In this document: positions 25,216 to 34,574 of the stretch, in pieces
Layout: the number at the start of each line of letters is the position of its first letter
How positions within the stretch are numbered: the stretch's first letter is position 1
Source: Niebla homalea
Lineage: Eukaryota > Ascomycota > Lecanoromycetes > Lecanorales > Ramalinaceae
Length of the DNA stretch: 64,000 nucleotides
Direction: 5' to 3'
NCBI GenBank assembly: GCA_019925105.1
Contig: JAHGAU010000021.1
Span: forward strand, 310,001-374,000
Notes under the pieces: model-generated
The model's database searches: none
What the model was told of the DNA's origin: nothing
What the model saw: the letters and a program-made list of their open reading frames with translations, nothing else
Made by a program: the position numbers and the translations under genes

Positions 25216-25723
25216 ATGCGCTCCCTCACATCCCTCCTTTTCCCCTTCGCCGTCCTCTTCTCCGCCTCCACCCTCGCCTCGATGCCCTTCAAGGTCGTCT
25301 CACCCATTTCATCCGCCTGTCCCCACACGATGCCTTCTGCAATGAAACCGACGCCAATTGGGCCTACGAAAACAGTGTGGACAAGTACGATCACAACTAG
25401 TATGGCCGACGTCGATTGTCAGGGTTGCGCAACGCTGGTGATGGGCCCGCCGATAGTGCATGCGCTGCCGCAGATTGTGGGCGGTGGAGGCCAGGGATTG
25501 AATGCGGACTATGTAAGTTGAGGATTCAATTTCTTTCTGGGGGGACCTCAATTTGACATGGAGGGAAAGAAAGAATGTAGCCTGCATAATGGACGGTCTT
25601 TTCAGATGATGGGGGTTTTGTTAATAGGAGGAATAGGTCATCAGATACGAAACGACTATTGTTGCGACGGAACCCACTGCCGTGATGGGTTACAAGTGCG
25701 CGCCAACACCAGTGGAGGAGTAG
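25216..25723 (+). CDS. Small secreted cysteine-containing protein, two exons
   Basis: Exon 1 (25,216-25,512) and exon 2 (25,637-25,723) are joined over a 124-nt intron (GTAAGT...AATAG) to give 127 residues. Residues 1-20 are a signal peptide (RSLTSLLFPFAVLFSASTLA). The mature part has a CxxC (DCQGC) in a Thr/Val-rich context, and exon 2 continues in the same style (TTIVATEPTAVMGYKC). This layout, with a cysteine pair followed by TTxV strings and a last Cys, resembles a group of small fungal secreted proteins of unknown function. Without the splice, exon 1 would end six residues earlier with no final cysteine. I chose the internal ATG because the signal peptide starts there; upstream codons in the same frame are low quality. 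An effector or wall role is only a guess. Confidence 0.65.
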
Positions 25724-27035
25724 GCAGGAACTTGATGGGGTCGATACAGGGTTTATCTCTTCTTTTCAAAAGCTGTACATGTGGTTGAATTGTGTGTGGA
25801 GACTAAGGAACCGTGGAGGTTCATAAGGCGTTTAAGCGCTATCGAAGGCTCTGCTGATGGCGATGAGACTTTTGTACCAATCATGGTTGAACTTCTCTGT
25901 AAGCGGAGAAGATGGCTATAGATACATTATGGTAAAGGAAATGTTTAAAAGTCTTCCGTCCGTGTGGAACAACGTCAACAGTGGTCATTTGGAGCGAAAG
26001 CTCTGATTTTGTTGATCCAAATTTCCCACCCACCTTGTGCCAATCCCTTGCTGCTTGGTTCACACAACATTGCGTGGGCTTCCATGCCTGCCATCCTGGA
26101 TCAGAAAATAATCTCGCTTTCAGATCATCCCTTTTGCGTCTGTTCCATATTCCTATCCAATGCCGTCGTTGATCATCTACCTGCTCTTCATATCACGGAG
26201 ACCAAAACGCTCATGCCTATTACAAAGGTGAACACAGTCTTTTCGGCTTCTCAACCCTGCTGTGGAGCCACATGGTGCGCTGTATCAGGACGCACGAAGC
26301 ACTTCTTCTCAGGAGACAACGTAATAAAGAGAAAGTACGAGCGCGATACTCGTAATGGAAATCCGTGACGTCCAGGGAAGTATGTAGCTAAGGATAGCAA
26401 ATGTGCCGAATGGAGACCGTACTTACATTTTGGGATCACTGCAGATTATGTCAATAGGGTTTAAATGTGACAGGAACAGGCCAGCTCGGGGCAAAGCACC
26501 GTGATCATAGGAACAGATGCGATGTTCAATACGGCAGAGTATTTTTGGCCAGGGAGAATAATTTTGGGGCAAAACTTACTCACGGTCCTAAGATGGCGAG
26601 ATGAGAATGGTTATTTGGAGTAAAGTTATTGTAAAGTGCGCCAAGGGCATAATGAAGCAGGATCTCTTTGCCTGAAGTTATACATGTTAATAAGGAAAGG
26701 GGTGACTCAGGGGCAAAACTTGATACGGAGCGAAGTCATTGAGCATTTCTCAGTCCGTGTATGTAGACTGCAGACCGGCCGGCAGGATGACGTACTAAGG
26801 CTGAATGCATTCAATTTCGGAGTTTCTTACTCTAATAATCTCAATCTTCCGCAATTTAATGAAAAGCTCATGCATCATTTGTACAGTTTTCTTTAAAGAG
26901 CTCGGATATCTTTGCTGTCTAGATCGGCCAGCTCAATTGGCAAAGGTGCCGTGATTTGGACGACGGACGACGTACATGGCCTCGCAGTAGTACCGCCATC
27001 CACAACCGCCCCGACTGCGGTGCGCAGAAAAAAAG
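25724..27035. other. Intergenic
   Basis: Short frames on both strands only. It presumably contains the 3' end of the secreted-protein gene and the promoter of the PP2C gene. I see no gene or RNA. Confidence 0.5.
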
Positions 27036-28250
27036 ATGCGAGCATTGCAAACCCTCAGCATCCTCGGTGTATCTCCTATATTGCAGTGCGCTGCATGTCG
27101 GAGTGCTCCGTTCCTCAGTCAGCAAGATCTGCGAGCTCAATGCCCCACTCCGTACTATTCCGCGTCTCAAATGAACGTCGGACCATTGAAGCGTGCTTTC
27201 GGTCAAGCACGCCTTGCCTCGACCTCTGCAACAGGTCCATCCTTCTCCTATCGCATAGCGGCCTCCTTCTCTGGCAAGGGTCGCCGCTTCAAGCCGAAAC
27301 ACGATACTTACTCATATAGTTCCGAACTCGAGCTGCTCGAAGGCCCTTTCACCGGTCGGCCCAGTAGTGGGCAGGATGCATTCTTCGTCAGTCGGATTGG
27401 CACTGGCAGCGATATAGCCTTTGGTGTGGCAGATGGCGTAGGAGGATGGTCGGACTCCGGGTTCGACTCGGCGCATTTCTCGCATGGGCTGTGTCAATGG
27501 ATGGCTCGCATGGCGGAGGGGGCGCAAGGCGAGGAACAGGAGAAAAAGCTTGGACCAAGGGAGTTGTTGAATACGGCGTATGAAAGAATAGTCGCCGACC
27601 AAAAGATTGAAGGAGGTGGGAGCACGGCGTGCGTCGCTGTGGGGAACGGTGATGGCAATTTGACCGTCGCGAACTTAGGAGATTCCGGCTTCGTGCAGCT
27701 ACGCCTCAATGCTGTGAATTACTACTCCAATCCGCAGACCCACGCCTTCAATACGCCATACCAGCTATCCATCGTCCCGCCAAAGATCCTTGCTCTCTCG
27801 AGAGCATTTGGTGGGGGTCCTCTGCATGATCTACCCAAGGATGCAGGCCTGACCACGCACGCCGTGAGACATGGAGATATCCTGGTCTTCGCAACAGATG
27901 GTGTCTGGGACAACCTCAGCCCGACGGATCTGCTCAAGACCGTCAGCCGGCAGATGACGGGGTTTGAGGCATGGACAAACCGCGAGAAGGGCACGGAAGT
28001 CTCGGAGAAAATCCATGAGCTCGTCCAAGGTGGAGGCATAGCCAAGCCCACCGAGGACAACCTGCAGGCCACGCTAGCGGTCAATATCGTTGGTGAGGCA
28101 AAAGCCGCAAGCATGGACACGAAGCGCGATGGGCCATTTGCAAAGGAGGTGCAGAAGCACTATCCAGACGAAGATTGGCATGGCGGCAAAGTAGACGATA
28201 TTTGTGTTGTCGTTGCTGTCGTCGTACAAGGTCGAACAGGCTCACCCTGA
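27036..28250 (+). CDS. ptc7: Mitochondrial PP2C-type protein phosphatase, Ptc7-like
   Basis: A single exon of 404 residues. The N-terminal 60 or so residues are rich in Arg, Ser, Ala and Gln and poor in acids, like a mitochondrial presequence. The PP2C signatures follow: GQDAFF, VADGVGGW (near residue 130), GGSTACVA, LGDSG, ATDGVWDN (near 286), an EDN (near 339) and a final DDICVVVA (near 387). The VGGW spacing and short catalytic domain are those of the Ptc7/PPTC7 branch rather than cytosolic Ptc1-4. In yeast, Ptc7 acts in mitochondria and dephosphorylates the coenzyme Q hydroxylase Coq7; the same job is inferred here. All metal-binding aspartates appear to be present. The start is the first ATG and includes the presequence. 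Confidence 0.9.
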   Translation: MRALQTLSILGVSPILQCAACRSAPFLSQQDLRAQCPTPYYSASQMNVGPLKRAFGQARLASTSATGPSFSYRIAASFSGKGRRFKPKHDTYSYSSELELLEGPFTGRPSSGQDAFFVSRIGTGSDIAFGVADGVGGWSDSGFDSAHFSHGLCQWMARMAEGAQGEEQEKKLGPRELLNTAYERIVADQKIEGGGSTACVAVGNGDGNLTVANLGDSGFVQLRLNAVNYYSNPQTHAFNTPYQLSIVPPKILALSRAFGGGPLHDLPKDAGLTTHAVRHGDILVFATDGVWDNLSPTDLLKTVSRQMTGFEAWTNREKGTEVSEKIHELVQGGGIAKPTEDNLQATLAVNIVGEAKAASMDTKRDGPFAKEVQKHYPDEDWHGGKVDDICVVVAVVVQGRTGSP

Positions 28251-29989
28251 ACATGGAAGATGTCAATGTTTCGACATGGGTATTAAAGCCAGGCGACTTG
28301 GGTTGCAGGACAGGAAGAAGAAATTGTGCCATCGTCCCGGAATGCAGTGGCTTCCGAGGAAGCACCACGGTAGAACATCATCTGACAGAAGCGTTCAAGG
28401 CGCGGGTATACCTCTCTGCCAGGTCAATGTCGGCAGAAGCTCGCGGTTCATACTGTACCGGAAGTCGCAGCAGGGAGAGACGGTTTCGGTTGCTCTCCCA
28501 AGACTGGCATAATATTCCGAGAACGGGATTTAGGTGATCCCCTACCTGCCTCGAATAAGCCAGCCGTGCACATAAGCACCCACTTTGAAGAGCCATCAAG
28601 TAAGGCGACGATTCGGATGGAAACCACAGCTCCAAGGGAATCCTGATGCCGGAAGAGCTTGACTTTGGATGACCGTATCCCGATCTAGCGTCCACATGAC
28701 GCCGGAACCCTCAAGATCAACCCGCCACTAATACTCCTCAAAGATCAATCCCGACGGCCTCAACTTGATATGAACCCAAGGGTCAACCTTTCTTAAATCT
28801 TGTCCATACCTCTACGTGTAACTCTTTCTTCGTAAAGACGGTCCCCAGTCATGGCAGATGCAGAATCTAGATCATTAGAGCAGATCAGATAGAGACACGT
28901 TGACAGCGGACGCACCTCTTCACGCGCTGACCACAGGTCTTTCCTTGTCTCACCACGTCTGAATATGGAATAGTTGTACGAGCCGTGGGCTGTACTCTTC
29001 ACTTGTCCAGTGGAGATCACAAGCAGGGGTTTCACGCATACGCATGTTTCATAGTGTCCATAGGTGCTCGGTATGCAGCTGCATCCTCTCTGGAGATCAA
29101 GACAATTTTGGATGATGTGGGACAAAAGAAAAATGGGAAGCGATCTATACTTTGATAGTACTATGTGCATAGCAGTACACATGCTTGTTACTACGTACAA
29201 GCATCATAAGTCGGAACGAAGCCAGAAGCGACAAGCAAATACCTCAGGGTGATGTTTCCGGATATATTTACTATCGCAATAATTCCCCATCTCTCGCCTC
29301 CTTGTGATAGCTTCCGCCGGTTCAAGTTCCGTCCCGCTGATACTCTGTGTTCTAGCAGCTTCGAGGTATCTTTGAGATACATGTAGTGCACCTGTCTGAC
29401 ACAAGTTGAGAAAGTTGCTATAAATATATCATGTACCCTGTTGTGCTTCCTTGGAAACGTGATAATTCGTCCAATTCACCTCGATTTAGGTAAGCACGTA
29501 TATAGGTGACTCTGAGCATATACGTAGTGCTCAATCGAGCAGGGTTTGTTGATTCGTTCCTTCCGAATCAAGACCGCAGCATTGTTCGCGTCCTCGCGTT
29601 TCACTCATGCTGTATCTGTTCGATTTGCGTGATTGTGGCCCACCTTGCATGACCCGAGTCTTGGCCAAAACTGCACTTGATCCGCCTTCCTGCCTTATTA
29701 GTGTCTCGTAGAGGTACCACAAAGATTTCTCTGAGGGATTAAGGGTGATTACACCTTGATCGGAGTCTTGTCAACTTGATTGGTTTGACCCTGGGATTTT
29801 CTGAACCCGTGTCCAAGATACATCTTTCCTTCTGGCGATATTAGCTCTACCAGTGGTGGTAGTCTCCAATCGAGTTCAGCAGGATGCTCAACTCGGACTT
29901 CAGGAGGAAGCTTGGTGTGGGCTGCGGGCAGCTGACTAGACGGCATGTGAGGAAGTTCGGGAGTAGGGCGGTCAGGAGGATGTGGAGCG
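28251..29989. other. Intergenic between convergent genes
   Basis: Separates the plus-strand PP2C gene from the minus-strand kinase gene and should hold both 3' ends. Frames up to 135 codons occur but overlap each other on both strands and show no domain. Confidence 0.5.
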
Positions 29990-31443
29990 TCAGATGGACC
30001 CGCTGAAGTCCGCAGACGCGGCTTGGTTTCGCTTTATCCTGGCTTTTGTTCGTTGGTCAAGAATATCCTCCAGTTGGATTGGCTTTCTCATCAATGACAA
30101 ATGGGAATCCTCTGGATTTGCCTCTATGATCTGTTGGGAATCCTCGAAATATGGGAGTAGGGGATTCATGCGCTCCAGGTTGGTCAAGCTCAGCAGCTTT
30201 GGGTTTTTGGCTCCTTTCTGATTGGTCCTTGCATCTTGCACTTGTGGTTGTGCGGATTCCTGCTTAGCTTCGTCCCAGTGAGTTGGCAGTGTAACTAGGA
30301 CAGATCTGCGTTCGCGACGAGTAGATGGCGGGTGGCCCTTACGAACGAATTTCGTCCTATTTGACTGCCTATCGGGAGGCTTGAATGCCTTTCGCGTTAG
30401 GTCAGCGTCATGCTCTTCAATTGCTGTTGATAAGACCTCATCTTCCAATGGGGCAACTCGTGTAGACGGCGCGCCAGGTGGGGTATCATCATGAGGACGG
30501 AGCACCTGGCATTGACACTGCTGAAATAGATGAAGTGCATTTTGAGGTCGAGCGTCCGGTAAGAATGATAAGCAGGAGGCAATCAGATCTCTTAGCTGCG
30601 ATGTGTAGATGTCGGATATTGGGGAATATGACTCGAATTCTGCTTCAAGGTGGTTGGCAAAGGGTGGGGTGAGCTTGCAGAGCACGTAGAGGGTGCAGCC
30701 GAACGAGAACATGTCACAATCAGTCGTCCAATGGATCGGATGGGCGCTCAGCCGGCTGATCTCTGGAGCAAGGTATTGGGCCGTACCGACATAGGTCCCA
30801 GGATTGTCGTCATTATGAAGCACGTATCCTAGACCGAAATCACCCAATTTGATCGAATCCAAAGCTGTTTCGGAGCGATTCATCATGAAGACATTGGCAG
30901 GCTTGATGTCTCTGTGTAAGATGGTCTTCCAATCCTGGTTGTTCTTTCCGTCGAATGATACAAACCCTTCCTTATCGAAGCGTAGCCCGAGATGGCAATA
31001 AAGCAGTGCCGACGCAAGCTGGTAGGCAATGGTCCACACGTACTCCTCGGACAGCAAGGTTTCCTTCTTTTTCCGGTCATTGATCAAGTCCTGCAAGCTG
31101 CCCCCTTCGCAATATTCCATGTAGATTTTGGCCTTGTTTGGCCCCAGTTGTATCTCGAATTGCTGGACGATATTGGGGTGGTTGAGCTGTTTCAATATCT
31201 TGCATTCTCGCTCGACCACGGCGGTCTTAGAAGGGTTTGTTCCATCAAACCTGATGGTCTTACAGGCTAGGATCTAGCCTCAGTGATTAGTGGAGAACCT
31301 GCAGTACCGTTCTACCGTTCTACGATGATGCGACAAACCTTGGAGTCCCGCTTCCGCCGAACCTTCTTCACATGACCGAAACTACCATCACCAATGTATC
31401 CCTCTGCTTCAGGCAACTTCTCGTAGCTCTCGAATGACTGCAT
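29990..31443 (-). CDS. NEK/NIMA-like serine/threonine protein kinase, two exons
   Basis: Exon 1 (31,443-31,339) and exon 2 (31,273-29,990) are joined over a 65-nt intron (GTTTGT...CTAG) to give 462 residues. The kinase core is complete: glycine loop GDGSFGHV (residues 19-26), catalytic K40 in ILACK, HRDIKPANV with D157, DFG with D180, and an APE-like APEI after YVGTAQYL. The activation loop and the GGSLQDLI hinge resemble NIMA-related kinases. An insert lies just before HRD. The C-terminal 190 or so residues are basic and polar with no domain I recognise. Exon 1 carries the ATP loop, so a model starting in exon 2 would look like a truncated kinase. It is divergent from the HeLo-like/pseudokinase gene with 554 bp between starts. 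Whether it acts in the cell cycle or regulates the neighbour is unknown. Confidence 0.85.
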
Positions 31444-31997
31444 GAGATTGATGGCAGATCGCTGGAGTTCGACGGTGGCATCGCATAAGCTATGATTGTA
31501 GGAAGTGCAGAACTGCGTTGAAGATGGATCCTGAACACTTCAAAGTGCGATCTAGTAATAACGTGGCCTTCGCAGTGCTTCGAAGGCTACTGTCCGCATT
31601 CTTGAATGCGAGCCATGTGATTCAGATATTACTTGGTGGGTTTCACGAGGAATTACGGAGTACGGAGCTTGGCCATGGAACGCAGATCTGAGCTGTGGCG
31701 CTTCTGCAGCGCTTGCCATTGCCTTCTACGGCCACGACTTAGAACTAGCGGCTACGCCCATGTGCTGAACGATAAATCTTTCATTGATATAACTTCCAGA
31801 AGTTCCCAAGCAGGAATCTCCCATGTGGTCATGTCTGCACGTGAGAGCGAAAATCGGACCAGCTTTTCAATCAAAGGTGTTTGTAATTCCCAGATCTTCG
31901 TATTCAGACGGTGTACGCGGCTACGCACAGAAGCTTCAAGGTGCTCCAGCATTCAAAGTCCAACCATCAGGATCCTAAGTACTCGACAGCTCGTTGC
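31444..31997. promoter_or_regulatory. Shared divergent promoter region
   Basis: 554 bp between the start codons of the minus-strand kinase and the plus-strand HeLo-like gene. It is the only upstream DNA available to either gene, so co-regulation is plausible. No specific factor site is identified. Confidence 0.5.
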
Positions 31998-33566
31998 ATG
32001 GCTGAACTAATCCTTGCCGCTGTCGCATTCGGAGCAGCTGGGCCCAGCATCGCTATAACGTTTGCAGATTGTGGGCGATTTCTGAAGTCGAAGGTAGACC
32101 ATTACAAACAAGCACCAGACATTGTAGTCAGAATTGGTACATTTGGTCACAACCTCCACCATGGTCAACTGAAGGAAAGCCTAGCCCTGGCGAATTGGGC
32201 ATATTCGCAAGATGATGTGGACATTGGAATCAAGGACGTTCTGGATGACCAGATAGACCATTTAAAGGCCGGATTGATTACTGCCGACAAGCAGCTTGAC
32301 AAATGTTTTGACGAGAAGGGCATCCTTAAGAGAGGCAAGTTCTTTTTATCGGGCGAGCGTTCTTTAAAAGCAAGCATGAAAGAACTCGAACACTGGCAGC
32401 GCTCTTTCTGGCACACAATTTCTTTGGTCCAGATGAGGAAACGAGTCCTCCCGGACCCTTCCCTCTTAACGTTCGACAAATTTCAGACCTCAGTACAGGA
32501 CAATAGGCAATTCAGCCGTTGTATAGAACCAGGGTCACACGCCTGGATTGCGAAAGCCCAAATATTAGACGGGGGCTTGCGTGAAGTCGATGTGCTTATT
32601 GAGCCAAAGGAGCCCAAGCGCAATCCGACCAGCGGCGTGAATGAAATCAAAGAAATTGCCTCCTGCTTATCACGCCTGCCCTCTCGTTCAACGGGCATTC
32701 TAAGGTGTTTGGGATATCGCAGGGAACCTCAGCTTGAGCTCATCTTTGAGCTTCCCCAAGGATTCACACAACTTTGGTCATTAGACCATCTAATCCTAAA
32801 TTACATGAATAGCGGCGAGGCTGCTCGCGAGCCACTTGACAACCGCTTTTCATTGGCTCGTGAGATTGCTGAAGCGGTGTTGTCTGTACATACGTCCGGC
32901 AGAGTCCACAAAAACATACGTCCCGATACGATCCTCATGATTGAAAACCGAATTGAAGATTCGAAATTTCTCAGCCCGTATCTTACTGATTGGACCATGC
33001 TTCGTCAGATCGACTCACCATCTTCTATGGTAGGTGAGGATGACTGGCTCAAGGATCTGTATCGCCATCCGAAGCGTCACGGACTTCAACCAGAACAGAG
33101 GTACAACCTGGGCCATGATATATATAGCTTGGGTGTCAACCTTTTGACAATCGGGCTTTGGGAACCTCTCGTAAGCAGCCTCGATGGAACGAGTTTCCCT
33201 TGCGAGAAATATACCAACACAGCAGCCCAACTAGGTTTGGTAAAGCCTGAGGATTTGCGGCCAATCACGGTCCCCGCGGAGAATAGGGATCAGGATATCA
33301 AACGTCTGATAAGGGCCTTGACACGGCCGTTGACAGTCCAAAAAACGCTGCAAGGGCTCGCCGAGCACGAGTTGCCATCACGTATGGGCTTCAAATTTAC
33401 TCGCATTGTCATCGCATGCCTGTCCTGTCTGGAAGGCGGTTTTGGAGATTTGAAAATCTTTGAAGAGAACAACAAGCAGGCCATCGGTGTCCAGTTCACT
33501 GAAAAAGTTTTGCAGCCATTGTCGGCTTTGGTCAATCTCATGGAACCTCAGCCCCGACTCGCTTGA
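31998..33566 (+). CDS. HeLo-like domain plus pseudokinase protein (MLKL-like architecture)
   Basis: 522 residues from the first ATG in the open frame. Residues 1-150 or so are helical and start with a hydrophobic segment (ELILAAVAFGAAGPSIAITF) followed by CGRFLKSK and a later LKASMKELEHWQRSFW helix. This pattern is typical of fungal HeLo/HET-S-type N-terminal domains. Residues from about 190 to 520 follow a protein-kinase fold: VLSVHTSGRVHKNIRPDTIL replaces the HRDxKPxN loop (H304 kept, D changed to N, K to R), DWT at 331 stands in place of DFG, and GHDIYSLGVNLLTIGLW matches the DxWSxG helix. No glycine loop is seen. A catalytically dead kinase is therefore predicted. HeLo-type domains are related to the four-helix killer domain of MLKL; a cell-death or allorecognition role is inferred only. 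It is paired head-to-head with an apparently active kinase. Confidence 0.8.
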   Translation: MAELILAAVAFGAAGPSIAITFADCGRFLKSKVDHYKQAPDIVVRIGTFGHNLHHGQLKESLALANWAYSQDDVDIGIKDVLDDQIDHLKAGLITADKQLDKCFDEKGILKRGKFFLSGERSLKASMKELEHWQRSFWHTISLVQMRKRVLPDPSLLTFDKFQTSVQDNRQFSRCIEPGSHAWIAKAQILDGGLREVDVLIEPKEPKRNPTSGVNEIKEIASCLSRLPSRSTGILRCLGYRREPQLELIFELPQGFTQLWSLDHLILNYMNSGEAAREPLDNRFSLAREIAEAVLSVHTSGRVHKNIRPDTILMIENRIEDSKFLSPYLTDWTMLRQIDSPSSMVGEDDWLKDLYRHPKRHGLQPEQRYNLGHDIYSLGVNLLTIGLWEPLVSSLDGTSFPCEKYTNTAAQLGLVKPEDLRPITVPAENRDQDIKRLIRALTRPLTVQKTLQGLAEHELPSRMGFKFTRIVIACLSCLEGGFGDLKIFEENNKQAIGVQFTEKVLQPLSALVNLMEPQPRLA

Positions 33567-33646
33567 TCACTTGTTCAACCCAGGTCAAGGGGCAATTGTG
33601 CAGGCACCAAACTTTCACGAACTTGAATTTCGAAGTTTTGCAGATC

Positions 33647-33946
33647 ATGGACCATGAAAAGCTCCCTTGGGCCATCAACAATCACCTGAAAGTACGATGC
33701 GTCCCCCTCCTCGGCATTGGCGATCTCCAGATTGTTCATTCGGAAATTGTGCCTGGCGCACAAACCAAATGGACAGAAGCCATCAGCACACTAGCCACAA
33801 AAGATCGAAGCTGGACAATGTTGTTCACAAGCATATCGTGTCCAAGTCAAGCCGTCTATCAACTAGAGCATTGGCTAAACATTGCATCGTCATTTGAATT
33901 GCAGCTACGCCGAAAGCGGTCATATGAACCGAGTAAACAACACTGA
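33647..33946 (+). CDS. Hypothetical small protein downstream of the HeLo-like gene
   Basis: 99 codons from the first ATG in an open frame that overlaps the stop of the HeLo-like gene upstream. The product (starting MDHEKLPWAINNHLKVRCV) is mixed and globular-looking with no recognised domain. It lies 80 bp after the HeLo-like stop on the same strand. It may be a separate short gene, a 3'-UTR frame, or an exon of an alternative longer transcript. No splice site joining it to the upstream gene was found. Confidence 0.3.
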   Translation: MDHEKLPWAINNHLKVRCVPLLGIGDLQIVHSEIVPGAQTKWTEAISTLATKDRSWTMLFTSISCPSQAVYQLEHWLNIASSFELQLRRKRSYEPSKQH

Positions 33947-34011
33947 TGAAAAACATGAAGAAATGCCGTAACGATCTATCTAAAATATATAGAATCCAAT
34001 GTAAATATTAA

Positions 34012-34574
34012 TCAATTACATAACCACATACAAACCAGATTTTCTGGCACATAACAAGTCCCTCCCGCGCAATGACAGCCACAGACCCTCACTTTTCCCG
34101 ACTTACCATTCATATGCGAAAAAGCATCCAGGATAAGACTGGCACAAGGACTTCGTGGTCTATACCTGCATCTCAGACATCCCCATCGTGAACGCAGTCT
34201 ACCAGCCACACGAGGCCTCCAAGTCCCACATTCTCAATCACATGCCAAAACTCCAACACATGAAATCGAGGCACCGCGCAATAGACTTTCATCCTTGATC
34301 CCATGCGTCTTGCGCTCGTATCCAAGATGACGCCTCCTGTACAGATAGGGAATGCCGGCTTTCCGGTGGCGGCAATGCATTTCAAGCTCCAGGGGATGCT
34401 TTTCAGGCGATGGGAAATTTTTGGCAATTGTCGGGCAACTGGGGATGGTTGTGGGGGCCACCGGGTCAGGACAGGCATCATGTTGCCCAACGGCTTGACA
34501 GAGGTTGACTTAGTAGTGGAGAGGCAGATGGAAGCACATGGGTCAAACAAGGTAGTTTCAGGAGCGAGAGGCAC
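34012..34574 (-). pseudogene. Possible cysteine-rich protein, frame-broken or unspliced
   Basis: Two overlapping minus-strand frames are protein-like. The first (34,574-34,173) includes WSLKCIAATGKPAFPICTGG and RMKVYCAVPRFHVLEFWHVI; the second (34,209-34,012) is cysteine-rich (RCRY...CAS...VCGCHCAGGTCYVP...CMWLC). They would form one small cysteine-rich protein if a frame change or a short intron near 34,190 is assumed, but the only GT-AG pairs there are too close together. I do not recognise the family. The call is weak. Confidence 0.25.
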
